Shown piece by piece: positions 32,001 through 44,400 of a stretch of 64,000 bases of DNA (position 1 is its first letter; the number at the start of each line of letters is the position of its first letter). The notes beneath the pieces were generated by a model. The model was not told where the DNA came from and searched no databases. It saw nothing but the letters and a program-made list of their open reading frames with translations. Both the position numbers and the translations under genes were made by a program. Source of the stretch: Myrica gale (Eukaryota; Streptophyta; Magnoliopsida; Fagales; Myricaceae); assembly GCA_963930655.1 (NCBI GenBank), contig OZ005621.1:749001-813000 (forward strand), read 5' to 3'.

Positions 32001-32798
32001 CTATGCATTTTACATCGAGTGATTATATATATCCAATGAATGTCTGTCTTTTAGACTTGCTAATGGCAGTAAATTTTCTGGTGTTTGCAGTTAAGTTGCC
32101 TGAGCTTTTAGCATATGTGAATATTGAAGAGGAGACGCTGACACGCTTGCAGCAGAAATTACTTGATTTTCTCAAGTATCAACTCCATCCTTGTACTATT
32201 TATTCAATATTTTAGAGATAAATTGATGTTCTGAACTGTGCCCTAAATTCAGTATGGTTTATAATGGCACGAGTGCTTCCTACAGCTCATCTTCACAATA
32301 ATTTCAACATGCAAGTTCTACTCATGATGCATTATTGACTTTGTTGATGTTTCTGTTGAAGGATTTCACGACTCCATGAATATACGATATTATGTATTAA
32401 GAAAAGAATACATAAATAATGCCTCATCTAAAACTCAGAAGAAACTCTCAGTGTGTATGGGTGTCTGATAAAAAGCATTCTCCTCTGAAGCTGCTATTAA
32501 CAAACCATAAATCACATTAATATAGAGGCATTTTGTTCATACCTTGAAAATGAAGTTCCATTGAAATTTCAAATGCATGTTTATCAAGGGTCTTAGAATT
32601 TCAATGTTTCCACTTTTTCTGCAACGCATATCTATAAAGGATTTTGCTCTCAAATGGGTCGTGGATGTGGAATTTTTTCTATTCTCCATGAGGTCAAAAT
32701 CTCACTACTATTGCTAACCATCGTGCAGGTTTCTGCAGAAAAATCATAGTACTTTCTTCCTTTCTGCATATGATGGCTTCAAAGTTTCTGAAGGATAA
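26173..32798 (+). CDS. MRG: MRG1/MRG2-type chromodomain and MRG-domain protein, 11 exons, 311 aa
   Basis: This plant MORF-related protein reads H3K4/H3K36 methylation and links histone acetylation to transcription, for example in flowering-time control in Arabidopsis. Exons: 26173-26310, 27216-27269, 27536-27549, 28604-28749, 29232-29267, 29941-29981, 30462-30563, 30773-30852, 31502-31671, 32091-32175 and 32729-32798. All phases agree and total 936 nt. The N-terminal chromodomain spans about residues 28-82 (GEKVLAYHGPRIYEAK, EWRYFVHYLGWNKNWDEWV). A basic linker (KGKKRKSES) follows. The C-terminal MRG domain spans about 145-305 (LRKQLVDDYEFVTQQDKLVK, GAEHLLRLF, FFLSAYDGFKVSEG). Two oddities: intron 1 appears to use a GC donor (AAG|GCACAT), and exon 3 is only 14 nt. 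Confidence 0.93.
26554..26905. mobile_element. Copia LTR/primer-site fragment between 51-bp inverted repeats, in MRG intron 1
   Basis: Arms at 26554-26604 and 26855-26905 are near-perfect inverted repeats (ctattagaga(c/t)gagtcatta...). Between them lies an LTR-like end, tgttag...ctaaca (about 26676-26811), directly followed by aggtatcagagc, the initiator-Met-tRNA primer-binding site typical of plant Ty1/copia elements. No coding part is present. The combination suggests an LTR-derived non-autonomous element or a rearranged remnant. Confidence 0.6.
28977..29003. repeat. (CT)n microsatellite in MRG intron 4
   Basis: About 13 CT units followed by a short GC-alternating tgcgcgcgcgc stretch. Confidence 0.9.
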
Positions 32799-33464
32799 GG
32801 CAGGGGAAAAGATGACTGAACATCTACAGAAACTTTCCTACTACCCTGATCTCCTTGCCTTTCGACTTAACGATCCATGAGGACAGGACATCTAATCGTT
32901 GTTGTAACAGTAGTACTGGTAATTCATTCTTTTATCAAATATTCTTCTTTCCCCTGAAGGCTTCATTGTACCGTGAAGAGTGCTACCTATAGGAATATCC
33001 CAGTGTTACGCTTGTTACTCAACTTATTTTTTTTCCTTGGCTGTTAACTGATTGTCTTGGCGTGTTCTGCGGTCTAAGAAACCAAAAACTCTTCCAAATG
33101 CAATTGAGATTTAATTGTGGGACCATATGGGAAACTAATGGATGTTATTCCGAACTTGTTACCGTGGGACAAAAAACCCATGTCTTGCCTAAAGAAATAA
33201 TAGCAAGCTAGAAAACAGCCCTAGTCTTTCGTATTGTTATGGTATTGTATGAAAAGACAGATTATTATTGTAGAAGCGGAACAGCCATTTTGAACAGAAA
33301 TATTGACTTCATCATTCTCTAGGTTGCTGCCAGCCACGTCCAGCACAAACAAACCTATACCGTACATCATTCCGCTCCATTCTTTCAAATGCCTTGTTGA
33401 CGTAGTCCATTTTCACAATCTCTATCATTGTGGTCAAATCCTTCTCAGCCCAGAATTCTAGGGA
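32799..33464. other. MRG 3' UTR and downstream flank
   Basis: No other gene. An out-of-frame continuation after the TAA at 32796-32798 (kmteh-like reading) is 3' UTR. Confidence 0.4.
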
Positions 33465-33710
33465 TATATTCGGTTGGAGTAAAAATTTAAGATTTTAGAT
33501 AAGTTGTGAATATTTATGTAGAATAATGTTTTATTGGTGTTTGTGTAAAGTGAAGAGATAAGTGATTTGATGCAATTGTTTAATAAAAAAATATTGGAGT
33601 CATGTCAAAAAATATAGAAAAAAATTTATGTTTAATAAAATAGTAAAAAGTTATTGGAGATTGTGTAAAATGTATTGGTGTTTGTTTTTAAATTCTGAAT
33701 ATGTTCGGGT
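33465..33710. mobile_element. AT-rich MITE-like element, copy E
   Basis: It is bounded by attcggttggagtaaaaat on the left and gaatatgttcgggtgta on the right, loosely inverted. Inside are several 'ttattgg(t/a)g' repeats. The family is uncertain. Confidence 0.45.
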
Positions 33711-34099
33711 GTAACATGAACATCTAGAAAATGAGTCGCTGCTTATACTACTACAGAGAGAGAGAGACCTGAGAGTGAATGAGTAAGGAGAGAGAAGTCC
33801 AGATGAGTCTCTAGCAGCCCAACCAATGACCCTTCTTCCCTCCATTTCTTATGTCTCGGAAACGAATATGACAGTACGGAAAATATTTCGGAGAAAGAAA
33901 AGAGAGATGAACTCGGAAACGTACTGTTGCTGCGGGAATGATTTCCCTTGGGATTTATGGGCTTGCAAAGCCAAATGGTCTTCGACTATTGGTCTTGCTT
34001 CTTTAAGATATTCAAACACAATAATTCACGTAAATTAGTTTTATAAGGAGGTGCACTGCATTCAACCCGAAAAAGCCACGTAAATGACACAGTCTGAGG
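33711..34099. other. Unassigned intergenic DNA
   Basis: No gene supported. The plus-strand frame at 33826-34038 shows no known domain. Confidence 0.35.
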
Positions 34100-34107
34100 A
34101 CGACCAC

Positions 34108-34573
34108 CGGGGCCGGCTAAAGGTAAGTCAACTTAAACAGTTACTTACGGCCTTACCCAGAGCAAGGCTTCTTTACAGAAAAAAAAATATATATGTATTT
34201 TTAGATGATTCAAAAAATAAAAGACAAATGAACTAAGTAATAAAAAAAAGTAATGGCAAAATGAAATTTTTTATATTTTTTTTTATTACGAGTGAACTAT
34301 CTTTTTGCCTATCAATAATATATTTTTTCCAGACTTCTTAATCATTTTTCATATATTTTTGAACTTTACTCAAAGAAAAAATGTGTCTTATAGATTTTCT
34401 AACAGTGCGAGTCATGGAGCCTTGATGTCATATATGAATCCTATAAAAAATAATTAAAGGATCTTTTATATATTTTATATCAAATTAAATTTTAATTTTT
34501 TTATATTAAAATTTATATAAAATACCTAATAATTTATAGAGCCTTTGGTCCCATTTAATTTGAGTCGGCCCTG
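34108..34573. mobile_element. hAT-type MITE
   Basis: 466 bp starting cggggccggctaaagg and ending ttgagtcggccctg, inverted at their tips. It is flanked by acgaccac (34100-34107) and acgactac (34574-34581), an 8-bp duplication with one mismatch. AT-rich inside with no coding sequence. Confidence 0.7.
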
Positions 34574-34613
34574 ACGACTACTCCATGGCAGCTTAATATT
34601 TTTGGGCCTTAGA

Positions 34614-34647
<34 letters not shown>

Positions 34648-36561
34648 AGATACAAAATATTAATTCAAATTTTATATTCAAATTTATTCAATAAATCAAT
34701 TTATGAAATTTTAATTTATTTTGAGATATAATTGTTAGTAAATAATTTTTTATTATTTTTAGTTTAAAAAATACATATGCACTGTAATAGGTATAGTAAA
34801 TAAATAGTATTCTATATATAATAAAAATTTTAAAAAGCAATCAAGTTCTTTTATTAGATTATGTATTTCAAATAGAGTATTAATTTCTGATTTTGTAATT
34901 TCTTTTAAAAAATGAATTCTGAAAATGAATTAATTTTTTATTAGATTAATTAGATATTGGTGTTCCAGTTAATGCTAGTTTCTTAAGTGTGTTTTTTTAT
35001 TTTCAATTTTAATTTTATAAATTAATTTTTAAATATTATTATTTTATAAGCCATTCATTAATTTTTATCTGAAAAATTTTAGATTTTTTTATTTTAATTT
35101 TACTGTAATATAATAACTTTAAAATGTTAAAAAATTAATTTTATTATAATATAAAAACTTAGCACTGGGGGCGGGCCTTTAGTCACAGCACAGGCGGCTC
35201 CGAGTAACACTTAGAACGCTAATTGTCTCAAGCTGTCAAGCACAAGCATACCTGGTTCCCTTTCTTTTAACCAATTGGGTACTAAGACTCAGTCAGGAAC
35301 TCTCCATTTGTAACATTTGTAGTTATCTGATTGGCTGAGACCCATAATTTTATGGTAATCTGAGACTCACATACGGGAAAGGAATCATTACTTTGATTTT
35401 TCAACTTCCCGTGGGACCTTAAGTTGCCGGCGACATGCTGTAGGAGACAGCCAATCCTCATCACATACATCATGGGCAAAGATTACGACATTCGTACCGT
35501 TAAATAATGTAGTGGGATTTCTTGCCGGGTTAACTCGACTAATGCTTCAATGGCCGTCTTCAAGGCCTTTTTTGACAAATACCACTCCTTCAATAATGAT
35601 TTGATTATCAAATTGACCGGCTCAATTGTGGATATGATATTAAGTAGTAGAGGCAATGTTGTAGCTCCATTATGTGCATGGATGTTCGCAGAGAAAAAAC
35701 ATTGGACAAACCAATGGAAAGTGAAAGGCAAAGTCCCATTAAGAAATTTGCCAAAAAAATATAAGTTTTCATAATTTTAAAAGCCAAATTGTTTTTTCAT
35801 TTGAAACAACGACATTTATATAACAAAACTAACCGTCGTGACAAGGTAAAATGTTGCCGCTACAGTTTCACTTGAGTGTAATCATGAGTACCGGAACAGA
35901 TTAAATTGGAATGACCCATTTCGATTCAGGTTCCGGTACTTATCGGAATCCAAAAAATGGTTCTGGTTCCATTAGTTTGTCTTTTATATCTCGCAAGTAT
36001 GTTTTTTACATGTACAAAAAATATCATCCAAAGGGGTAGAAAGAAAGCTTTTCCAATGTCAAAATAAGGTAAATTCGCCCTACAGTTTGAACAAGCACAC
36101 TCTAAGATATTTCAAAGCAGAATAAGGTCTGCAATATTGTATCAACAGTGAAAACTGATGGATTATCTCGCTTTTCTCCATCGTACTATGATTGCTAGAT
36201 GAAGTTGAATTAAATCAATTCATAATGTTGAGCAACGATGAAAACCTATCACCTCTCTAATTACAGTTGGTTCATAGTTAATCTACGTTGTAACAGTAGG
36301 AGATTCAAATATGGGTTTCGGTTCCAGAATATGGGTTCTGATTCTAGTGTCGAAATAGGTGAGAATCGGTGTTGGAATCTCAAAACCAAAATCGGAACCG
36401 AAATTTTCAGGATAAAATTTTCACCCTTACTTGGGCGAAAACAAAGAAAAAATCGAACGACCTTGATGGACATGGGAAGGGCTAAAATTTTGGTCATCCT
36501 GATTATCTATTTTCACCTTTTTATCATCTCCTATCCTCTAAAATTTTAACACTCAAACACG
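34574..36561. other. AT-rich intergenic DNA with (ATT)n
   Basis: It contains an (ATT)n microsatellite at about 34612-34645 and very AT-rich DNA to about 35160. Sequence from 35880 to 36440 has repeated 'ggttccgg/ggaaccgaaa' motifs in both orientations, probably an old hAT-like element. A minus frame at 35483-35731 has no recognisable domain. I support no gene. Confidence 0.4.
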
Positions 36562-36573
36562 GTGTGTACACTT

Positions 36574-38276
36574 TTTTTTTAATCAAAACGCCAGACTTGC
36601 ATTAACAAAACCAGCAAAAAAGCTATGGGGGATCTACCACTAAGTACAACCAGTTCAAGTTCAAAGCTTGCTCCAAAGCAAAAGGGGAGCTACAGAAAAA
36701 TTTCCTGAGGCGGCCCAACGAGCTAGACAATGCACAACATTGTTTGCACCACGAAAAGTGTGCTTACACTTCCATTGGTCCACATGACCAAGGAGCCTAT
36801 GAATCTCACGAATAGAGTCATGGATGTGCCAATCAATCCTCCGAGAAAACTGGTTGATCACATCAATAACCCGCTTAGAGTCACCTTCCAGAACAATGGA
36901 TCTGAGACCACTTTTCACCGCCTCCTCTACTCCCACCTTCATCGCTTCAGCTTCAAAAGCAGTAGGATCATTTCCTGTAATTCGCCCCGCATCTCCATGC
37001 ACCACCATTCCATCCGAAATTCTGAAAAGTGTTGCTACTGCCGAAAAATCATTGCGCACAACATCAACGTTAACTTTTATAAACTGGGGGGAGGGGGCTG
37101 CCACGACGAAGGAGGAGGAGCATCTTGCTTCATCTTCCATGCAGCAAAGTGCTCATTACTGATTCTAGTGACCTTTCTTGCCACATCGAGCACCGCTTCT
37201 CTAACCCCTGTATGAACAAATCTGTTTCTACTAGCCCACACCAAGTCCATCGCATTAGCAGCAAAAATTTGGAAGGAGTGTTTCTTCGTGCTTGGTAACC
37301 CCAAAGAGGCCTCAGGATGAGTAACCACTTTGATCCACTCTTGGATATTCGCACACTCCATAGCTTCAGTGTTCAAATTCCATTTGGACTCTCTCCACAC
37401 CGCTCGGCTCATCAAACACTTAAGAAAAAGATGGTGACTTGTTTCCCGTTCCAGGCCACACAGGGAGCAAAGATTCGCCTTTACTTCAGCTACACCAATC
37501 CTACTAGCAATCTTACCTTTAGCAGGGAGGATATCACGCGATATTTTCCATAACAACAGCTTTAGTCTTTCGTGCATCCTCAGTTTCCAGATGTCCTTCC
37601 ACCGCAGTGAATCCTCCACACTCAAACTGCTATTCCTCCTCTTCACTTGATCTAAATAAATGGACTTTACAGAGAAAGATCCAGGTGTACCATGTACCCA
37701 TAGCAGGTCATCCCTACGGGGCACTACCGGAAGCTTTACCTTGAGAATCATCTCAGCTGACTCAGCTAGAAAAAAAGCTTCGCACCTTATGAAAATCCCA
37801 TCTACCGGAATCATGGTCAATCAAATCCTTACCATTAGGGGTTGTCGCTGGAAGTTCGACATAATAGGTGAAGGTTTGAAATTGGGAAGAGAAGGTATCC
37901 ATGGGTCATCCCACACCTGAATATCTTCTCCATTCCCCACCGAAAAGCAAGCTCCCCAAGATAATAAGGGAAGAGCCATCACAAGACTCCTCCCGATCCA
38001 AGACTGATCGGGGCCTAACTTCGCATTCCTCCAATCACCCCCACTAAATATTCGTGGCGCAAAAGCTCAGTCCACATATTGCCTTCCCCTTTCAGCATCT
38101 TCCCAGCAAGCTTGGAAACTAATGACAAGTTGACCCCCTTCATTAGCCGCAATTCAAGACCACCCCGGCTCCTAGGAATACAAATAGAGGTCCAAGATAT
38201 AAAATGCAAATTTCGGGTCTTTTCATGACTATGGCCCCACCAAAAAAATTTTAGCAATCGATCAATATCAGGACAA
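36574..38276 (-). mobile_element. 5'-truncated LINE (L1-type) with 12-bp target duplication
   Basis: The 1.7-kb element reads on the minus strand with its poly(A) (T-run at 36572-36580) on the left. It is bounded by gtgtgtacactt at 36562-36573 and 38277-38288. Coding remnants in order are: the reverse transcriptase tail (LLKFFWWGHSHEKTR and SRGGLELRLMKGVNLSLVSK, 38015-38257); the zinc-knuckle zf-RVT region (37077-37820) with LRWKDIWKLRMHERLKLLLWK and CSLCGLERETSHHLFLKC; and the RNase H-like domain (36661-37140) with FIKVNVDVV and EGDSKRVIDVINQFSRRIDW. Frames are broken between segments, so it is inactive. Confidence 0.9.
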
Positions 38277-38492
38277 GTGTGTACACTTGTGATTAAAAAA
38301 AAAAATCACCTAACCCAGCGAATGAGGTCACAGTGTGGTATAGATGGCATTACAGCAAAGGTACATACGTTGACAGTGCACTCGGACTCCCCCGATTAAC
38401 TCTCTCTCCCTTAGAAAAAAAAAACTCTCTCCCTCTTCCTTCATCCACGATGGCCTGAACGTTGAAGTTCCAAATTGCCAAAATCTCCCAAA

Positions 38493-41400
38493 ATGGAAGC
38501 ACTCCCTCATCCAATCGCCACCAGATTCAACCACTTTCCGAGTCAGGGAATCCGCTTCCGACTTCACTCGTCGAAACCTATTTTCATCCCAGCCCTCCGA
38601 TTCCCCGTACCTCGCCTCAAAACTCTCTCTCCTCTGCTCATTTCTCCGTCTCTCCGCCTCTCCCAACTCCGCTGCGTCTCCCAGGTCACCGATCACCATG
38701 ACCACGACCACGACCACCGCCATCACCGCCACCACCACCACCACCACCATTGCCATGAGGATCAGAAGCTTACCGGGGCTCAGAGAGCGTTGATTAAGTT
38801 CGCTAAAGCGACTCGATGGACGGAGCTAGCGGATTTCCTGAGGGAGCACTTGCAATTGTGCTGCTGTTCTGCGGCTCTGTTTCTAGCCGCCGCCGCTTGC
38901 CCTTACTTCGTGCCGAAACCTGCTGTGAAGCTTCTGCAAAACGCTTTCATGATCGTTGCTTTCCCTCTAGTTGGGGTAAATTATATTTGTATTGTGCTGT
39001 TCCACTTCTAAGTTTTTGAACCTCAAACTTAGAGCAAATTTGAACTTGAATGACTGGTGTTTTGTTGGAATAAAAAAGTGCGTCAAGGGGCCAAAGTATG
39101 TAAGAAACTGGAATGGAATCAACAATACGGCTAGTAACTCCATGAAAATCGCGTAGTAGTGTAGCCTTTCGGTTTTTTTTAATCATCATCAGGACTCTTA
39201 TCTTTTCTGGTTATTGATTGTGCATACTCTTTTTTTTTTTTTGACGGTTGAGGATTTCCACTAAATCATCCTTTTAATGCAGTAACACCTCAAAATAGCA
39301 TGCTTCGTGTGTGTCAGGTCTCTGCATCACTTGATGCTCTTACCGATATTATTGGTGGAACCGTGAATATCCACGTGTTAATGGCTCTTGCGGCATTTGC
39401 ATCAGTATTTATGGGGAACATCTTGGAAGGAGGGCTACTACTTGCCATGTTTAATCTGGCCCATATCGGTATGCATTTCAAACAGGATATTTAGTGGGAA
39501 ATTTATATCCATTATATATGGGAGTGGAGTTTAAGTTTTATTGTTTGAAGTGTATGGCGATTGTAGCTGAAGAGTATTTCACAAGCCGCTCAATGGTTGA
39601 TGTCAAAGAATTAACGGAAAATTATCCAGATTTTGCTCTTGTGCTGGATTTGACTGATGATAAGCTTCCTAATACTACTGATTTGGCATACAAAAGGGTT
39701 CCTGTGCACGATCTAGAAGTAGGCTCATATATCTTGGTTGGAGCTGGGGAGGTATGAAACAGCTGATATAGTACTTTAATTTCCTTTTGGTTTCTTACGA
39801 TATGATCTATTTGTGTTAAAATTCCAGTAGAGGTGAGGAAGAGCGTGATGATTGTTCTATAGTTGTTCCTGATGCCTTTGGATAATCTAAGAAGTTAAAC
39901 CTTTATACTCAAACCCGACTCGTCATGATACATGATGATTTGTGGTTCCAGTCCCTATTACCCCAAGGAATTTTTGGTACTTAAGGAAAAAAGATTGAAA
40001 TATGACTACTTTTGCCAATTGTATATTTTCAGTCTTGAGCGACTTCACTTTCTAAATGTCTATGTGCGTCCAAGCTCATGAATATGCATACGGTACAAAT
40101 CTTTAGTCTGGACTATCTAGGAATAGTAAGCAATTTATTTCTGGTCATGTCTTAGTGTCTCTTTCAGGTAGTATTTAAGAATTTCATCATATTTCATGCA
40201 ATAGAAGCGAAAGTGTAAGACCAATATGGTCCTATGAGTTTGGTACTGTAGTTAAGTTTAGATGTTCTATTTCTATGTATCTGCAAAAAGATGACTTAGT
40301 AGCATCCTGATACCAATTACACAGTCGTATCAAGTAGCTATCGTAGTTTGTTTAATTTCTAATCTTTCTGAGTGGATGTTTGAATACGGAAGCATTGTAA
40401 TGGGGAATGGTATTGTGATTAGTCTGTGCCTGTAGATTGTGAAGTTTTCCAAGGCAGCGCAACCATTACCATCGAGCATTTGACAGGCGAAGTCAAACCA
40501 TTGGAGATAAAAGTTGGAGACAGAATTCCTGGTGGTGCAAGAAATTTGGATGGTAGGATGATTGTGAAGGTATGTTCAGGAAATTTCTAATCAGTTAAGG
40601 CACTATAGGACATACAACAATCATTGGTGAAAGCAATTTATAGACATTAGAAAAAAGAAAACAAGCCAATTAAAATCTCTTTTGTTGGAAAATGTAGATG
40701 TAATGTATTTTCTTCCAATCATTTTGTTACCCAAAACATATAAATGTGGTCAGAAAGTTACATTTGATTTCTCATGGCCTATCGATGATATTTCTAGGTT
40801 TTTTTTTGTTAGTTTTGATTGACTAGGTATATCAAGACCAAAATTTCAATTTTCTTACAGGATACTTCGACGTTTCTGATTTCATCTTCCTTTGTCGGAG
40901 GGGATTCTAGTGTCGAAGTTTGTTTCAGGGATGTTTATAACATTTATGGGATGCTAGCATCTGAATTTGTTTGGGCAATATTTTGAGATTTGTCGAATCT
41001 GATGGTCCTAAGGGTGATTGTTTCTTATGACAATACTTAATAAGGTGGCAAGATATTTAGCAAACCTGTTCTCTTTGTCTTTGTTACTCAGTTTTATTTG
41101 GATTTTGTTGCAGGCAACAAAGACATGGAAGGAGTCAACACTGAGCAGGATTGTGCAACTAACTGAAGAAGCACAATTGAATAAACCTAAGCTTCAAAGA
41201 TGGCTGGATGAATTTGGTGAGCATTACAGCAAGGTGGTGGTTGTGTTGTCCATCGCTGTTGCTGTCATTGGGCCATTTTTATTCAAGTGGCCATTCATTA
41301 GCACATCAGGTAATTTGGAGGAAGTGCTCGTTTCAACTGTCTGTGATGGTGGTATTTATTTTACTGGATGCTTCCTTTGTTTGATCGATGATCATTCGTT

Positions 41401-44400
41401 CCAAGTGAACGTAAATGTAAATATTTGTCATAGAGGTTGTTTACATGCTTCCAGTAACTTGGTTTCCCAACCTTCCTAAAAATAAGTTTCTTGATTGACG
41501 AGATACAACCTGATTAGTTCCAAGAGAAACCGATTATTGAGACAGATGTCACCAGAGTAGCGAGTGACTCATTTCATAGTATTCTCTTTATTCTTTTACA
41601 CTTGGACATTTTCACTGTTTTATCTTTCGTGCAGTTTGATGCTCAAGAATAATAGCTCTCTCTCTCTCTCTCACACACACACACCCCATCATTTCATCAG
41701 TTTTTTTCACTATCTGGATTTAAATATTTGAAGAATGCTTCTCTTCAACTTGTTTGATGTAAGTTAATTATGTAGCTTGCCGAGGATCAGTTTACAGAGC
41801 ATTGGGGCTCATGGTGGCTGCATCCCCATGTGCATTGGCTGTAGCTCCATTGGCATATGCTACCGCAATTAGTTCCTGTGCAAGGAAGGTATGGCTTAAA
41901 TCCATTCCTTAATTAAGAAATCCTATGCCGGTTGGTCTTATTAATTAGATATTGTAAACGTATATACTTGTGTGTTTCACTAGATGTCTCTTTAAAGGTG
42001 CATTTTCCTGAAAATATGATACAGGTAGGTAATGTTCAATTGCAGCATAATCCCCAAAATTCTTGTTCGTATGTCTTTTCTGATAGTTGTGATATCTACT
42101 TGATTTCTTATCAGGGAATACTTCTGAAAGGTGGGCATGTGCTAGATGCTCTAGCTTCTTGCCACACTATTGCATTTGATAAAACTGGGACATTGACAAC
42201 TGGGGGGCTTGCCTTCAAAGCCATTGAGCCTATTTATGGACATCATGTCAGAAGCATTAGATCAGATTTTTCTTCCTGCTGCGTTCCCAGCTGTGAAAAA
42301 GAAGCACTTGCCGTAGCAGCTGCCATGGAAAAGGGTACTACTCACCCTATTGGAAGGTAGTTCTGTTAAACTTAGATGTCTTTCTGGCATAAAGATTGAT
42401 TAGTCTAGTTCTTATAGTAGGACTTCTTTAATAGCAGGACTACTTGAGGTATAAGTAATAAGGTAATACTTGATTCATGTAAATAAACTAGGCACCTTGA
42501 CCAAAGTTATTGATGCAGCTGAAAACATGAGGGTTACAAGTTGGGCCAGAACAGAAAAAATTGCTCATGCACATTATTGAAAGATGGAACCTGTTACTAC
42601 TCATTTGAGTCAAGCCATGGACATAAGATTAGAAATTGTCGAACAACACCCCCCCCCCCTCCTCCCCTCCCCTCCCCTCCTCAACACCAAAAAAAAAAGT
42701 AAATGGGCAGAGTAAGGGGTGCAAAAATGGGAATATATCTTCTTTTGTTCCTCACCTGTAGGGGTATGGAAGCATTCCTAGGTGTAACTGATAAACTCAG
42801 TATTCATTGTGTAAGAGTCAGATATTCTTTTTATGTGCATGCCATAATGCAAATGCAGTTCTTCCCAACTCCTCTGATTTCCAGAGTTCCTAGAGACACT
42901 TTTGTTCTCTTTTTCCTTTCTTATGTTTGTGAAAATTAGACCTTATTAATTTCGCTATATACACACATTGTTTGTGGAACTCAATTACTTTAGTTTGGTT
43001 TGCAATAACCTTGTTTGCGCTGCTGATCTCACTAGTCTAACTTTATTTTACCTACCTTTGTCTAGCTCAAAAAATGAGCAAGAACTAGCCTACTTTTAAG
43101 AGCCTTTATTTTTTGCTTCAAATCTTAGTCCTCTATTAACCAGTCACTTCTATTGTTCATTTCAGAGCTGTTGTAGAACACAGTGTAGGGAAAGATCTTC
43201 CTTCTGTTTCCGTTGAAAGTTTCGAGTATTTTCCTGGGAGAGGTCTCGTTGCAACTCTCAATAGCGTTGAGGTATTGTGTGATTTAGTAACATCTATCTT
43301 AGTAGTCTTTCATCTCAGTTTTAATGATGAAACACTAGTCTTGTATGTTACTCATTCTATACCCAGCCTGCCATTACTTCTTTTCTTCACAGGACCTCAT
43401 CATCAGGGTGTTGTGAAAATATATCTCTACTTTGATACTAGATGGGGCACTGTTAGTATTTGTTAATTATTATGTAAAGTTTACCAATAAAATACTATTG
43501 TAATTTTCTATTCTTTGTACATTTTTTCCATGTTTTCACTATTTTCTGATACTAGCAAAGAAGGAAAAGAACCTTCTTCTCTTAGAATGTTAAACTGCAG
43601 GTTTGGGAGCCACTTTGTCATTGATTGCCAGTTTAAGATGCATATTGATTGGCTTTTAGTATTGTAGGCCTACATCTGCGAAGTTATTTTATAAGTGCAT
43701 GTGATGATTTGGTAATCAGAGGTCGTGATGCACTTATATTTCTTCCCATTGCACTTTAAGTGTGTTTGGTTATTGATGGGTAGAGAAAGTGACTTTGTAT
43801 TCATTCTTCTCTTGTTAAAGTCAAAAACTCAGGGAGTCAAACTGTTGAAAGCATCACTTGGTTCTGTGGATTTCATCACTTCATTCTGTAAATCAGAAGA
43901 TGAATCAGAAAAGATCAAGGATGCAGTAAATTCATCTTCATACGGAAGTGAATTTGTTCATGCTGCTCTTTCTGTTAATAAGAAGGTGATTTTTTTCTTT
44001 AATGCTTTTCTCTTTCTTTTCTGTTGTTTTTGTTTTGGAGGGGTGTTGGGGGGGGGGGGGGGGGGTTCATATGGTGACCTTATCGGAATGGCTTCTGGCC
44101 GGCATGACCTCTTGTTTTAGGGAACATTCCGGAAAAAAATGGTCAAGACTGATTCAGCATTGCCACCCCCCCTCTCTCTCTCTCTCTGCCCTTTTCTGTT
44201 TCTTGGTGGCATGAGAATTAAGTTATGGTCAATATCACTACCATGGCCATTATCCTTTATCCTTCTAATCAATGTAAATTCAGATCTTTGGATTTTGTAA
44301 TCCTGAACAATCTAGATTCTGTCATTTTGAAAGTTCTAGTGATTTTTCAAATTTGTTCTGGACGCAACATAGGTGATTTAAAATGCCACTAAACTGAATT

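Noticed and set aside
36730..37920. Several plus-strand open frames across 36.7-37.9 kb
   Set aside because: They are antisense to the LINE coding remnants, which show clear domains on the minus strand.
38289..38310. gtgattAAA tract beside the LINE right border as another retroposition scar
   Set aside because: No second copy of the flank was found. The sequence gtgatt-A(n)-atcac is a small palindrome and could be chance.
43986..44214. Glycine-rich open frames around 44002-44214
   Set aside because: They arise from the poly(G) tract in HMA1 intron 9.
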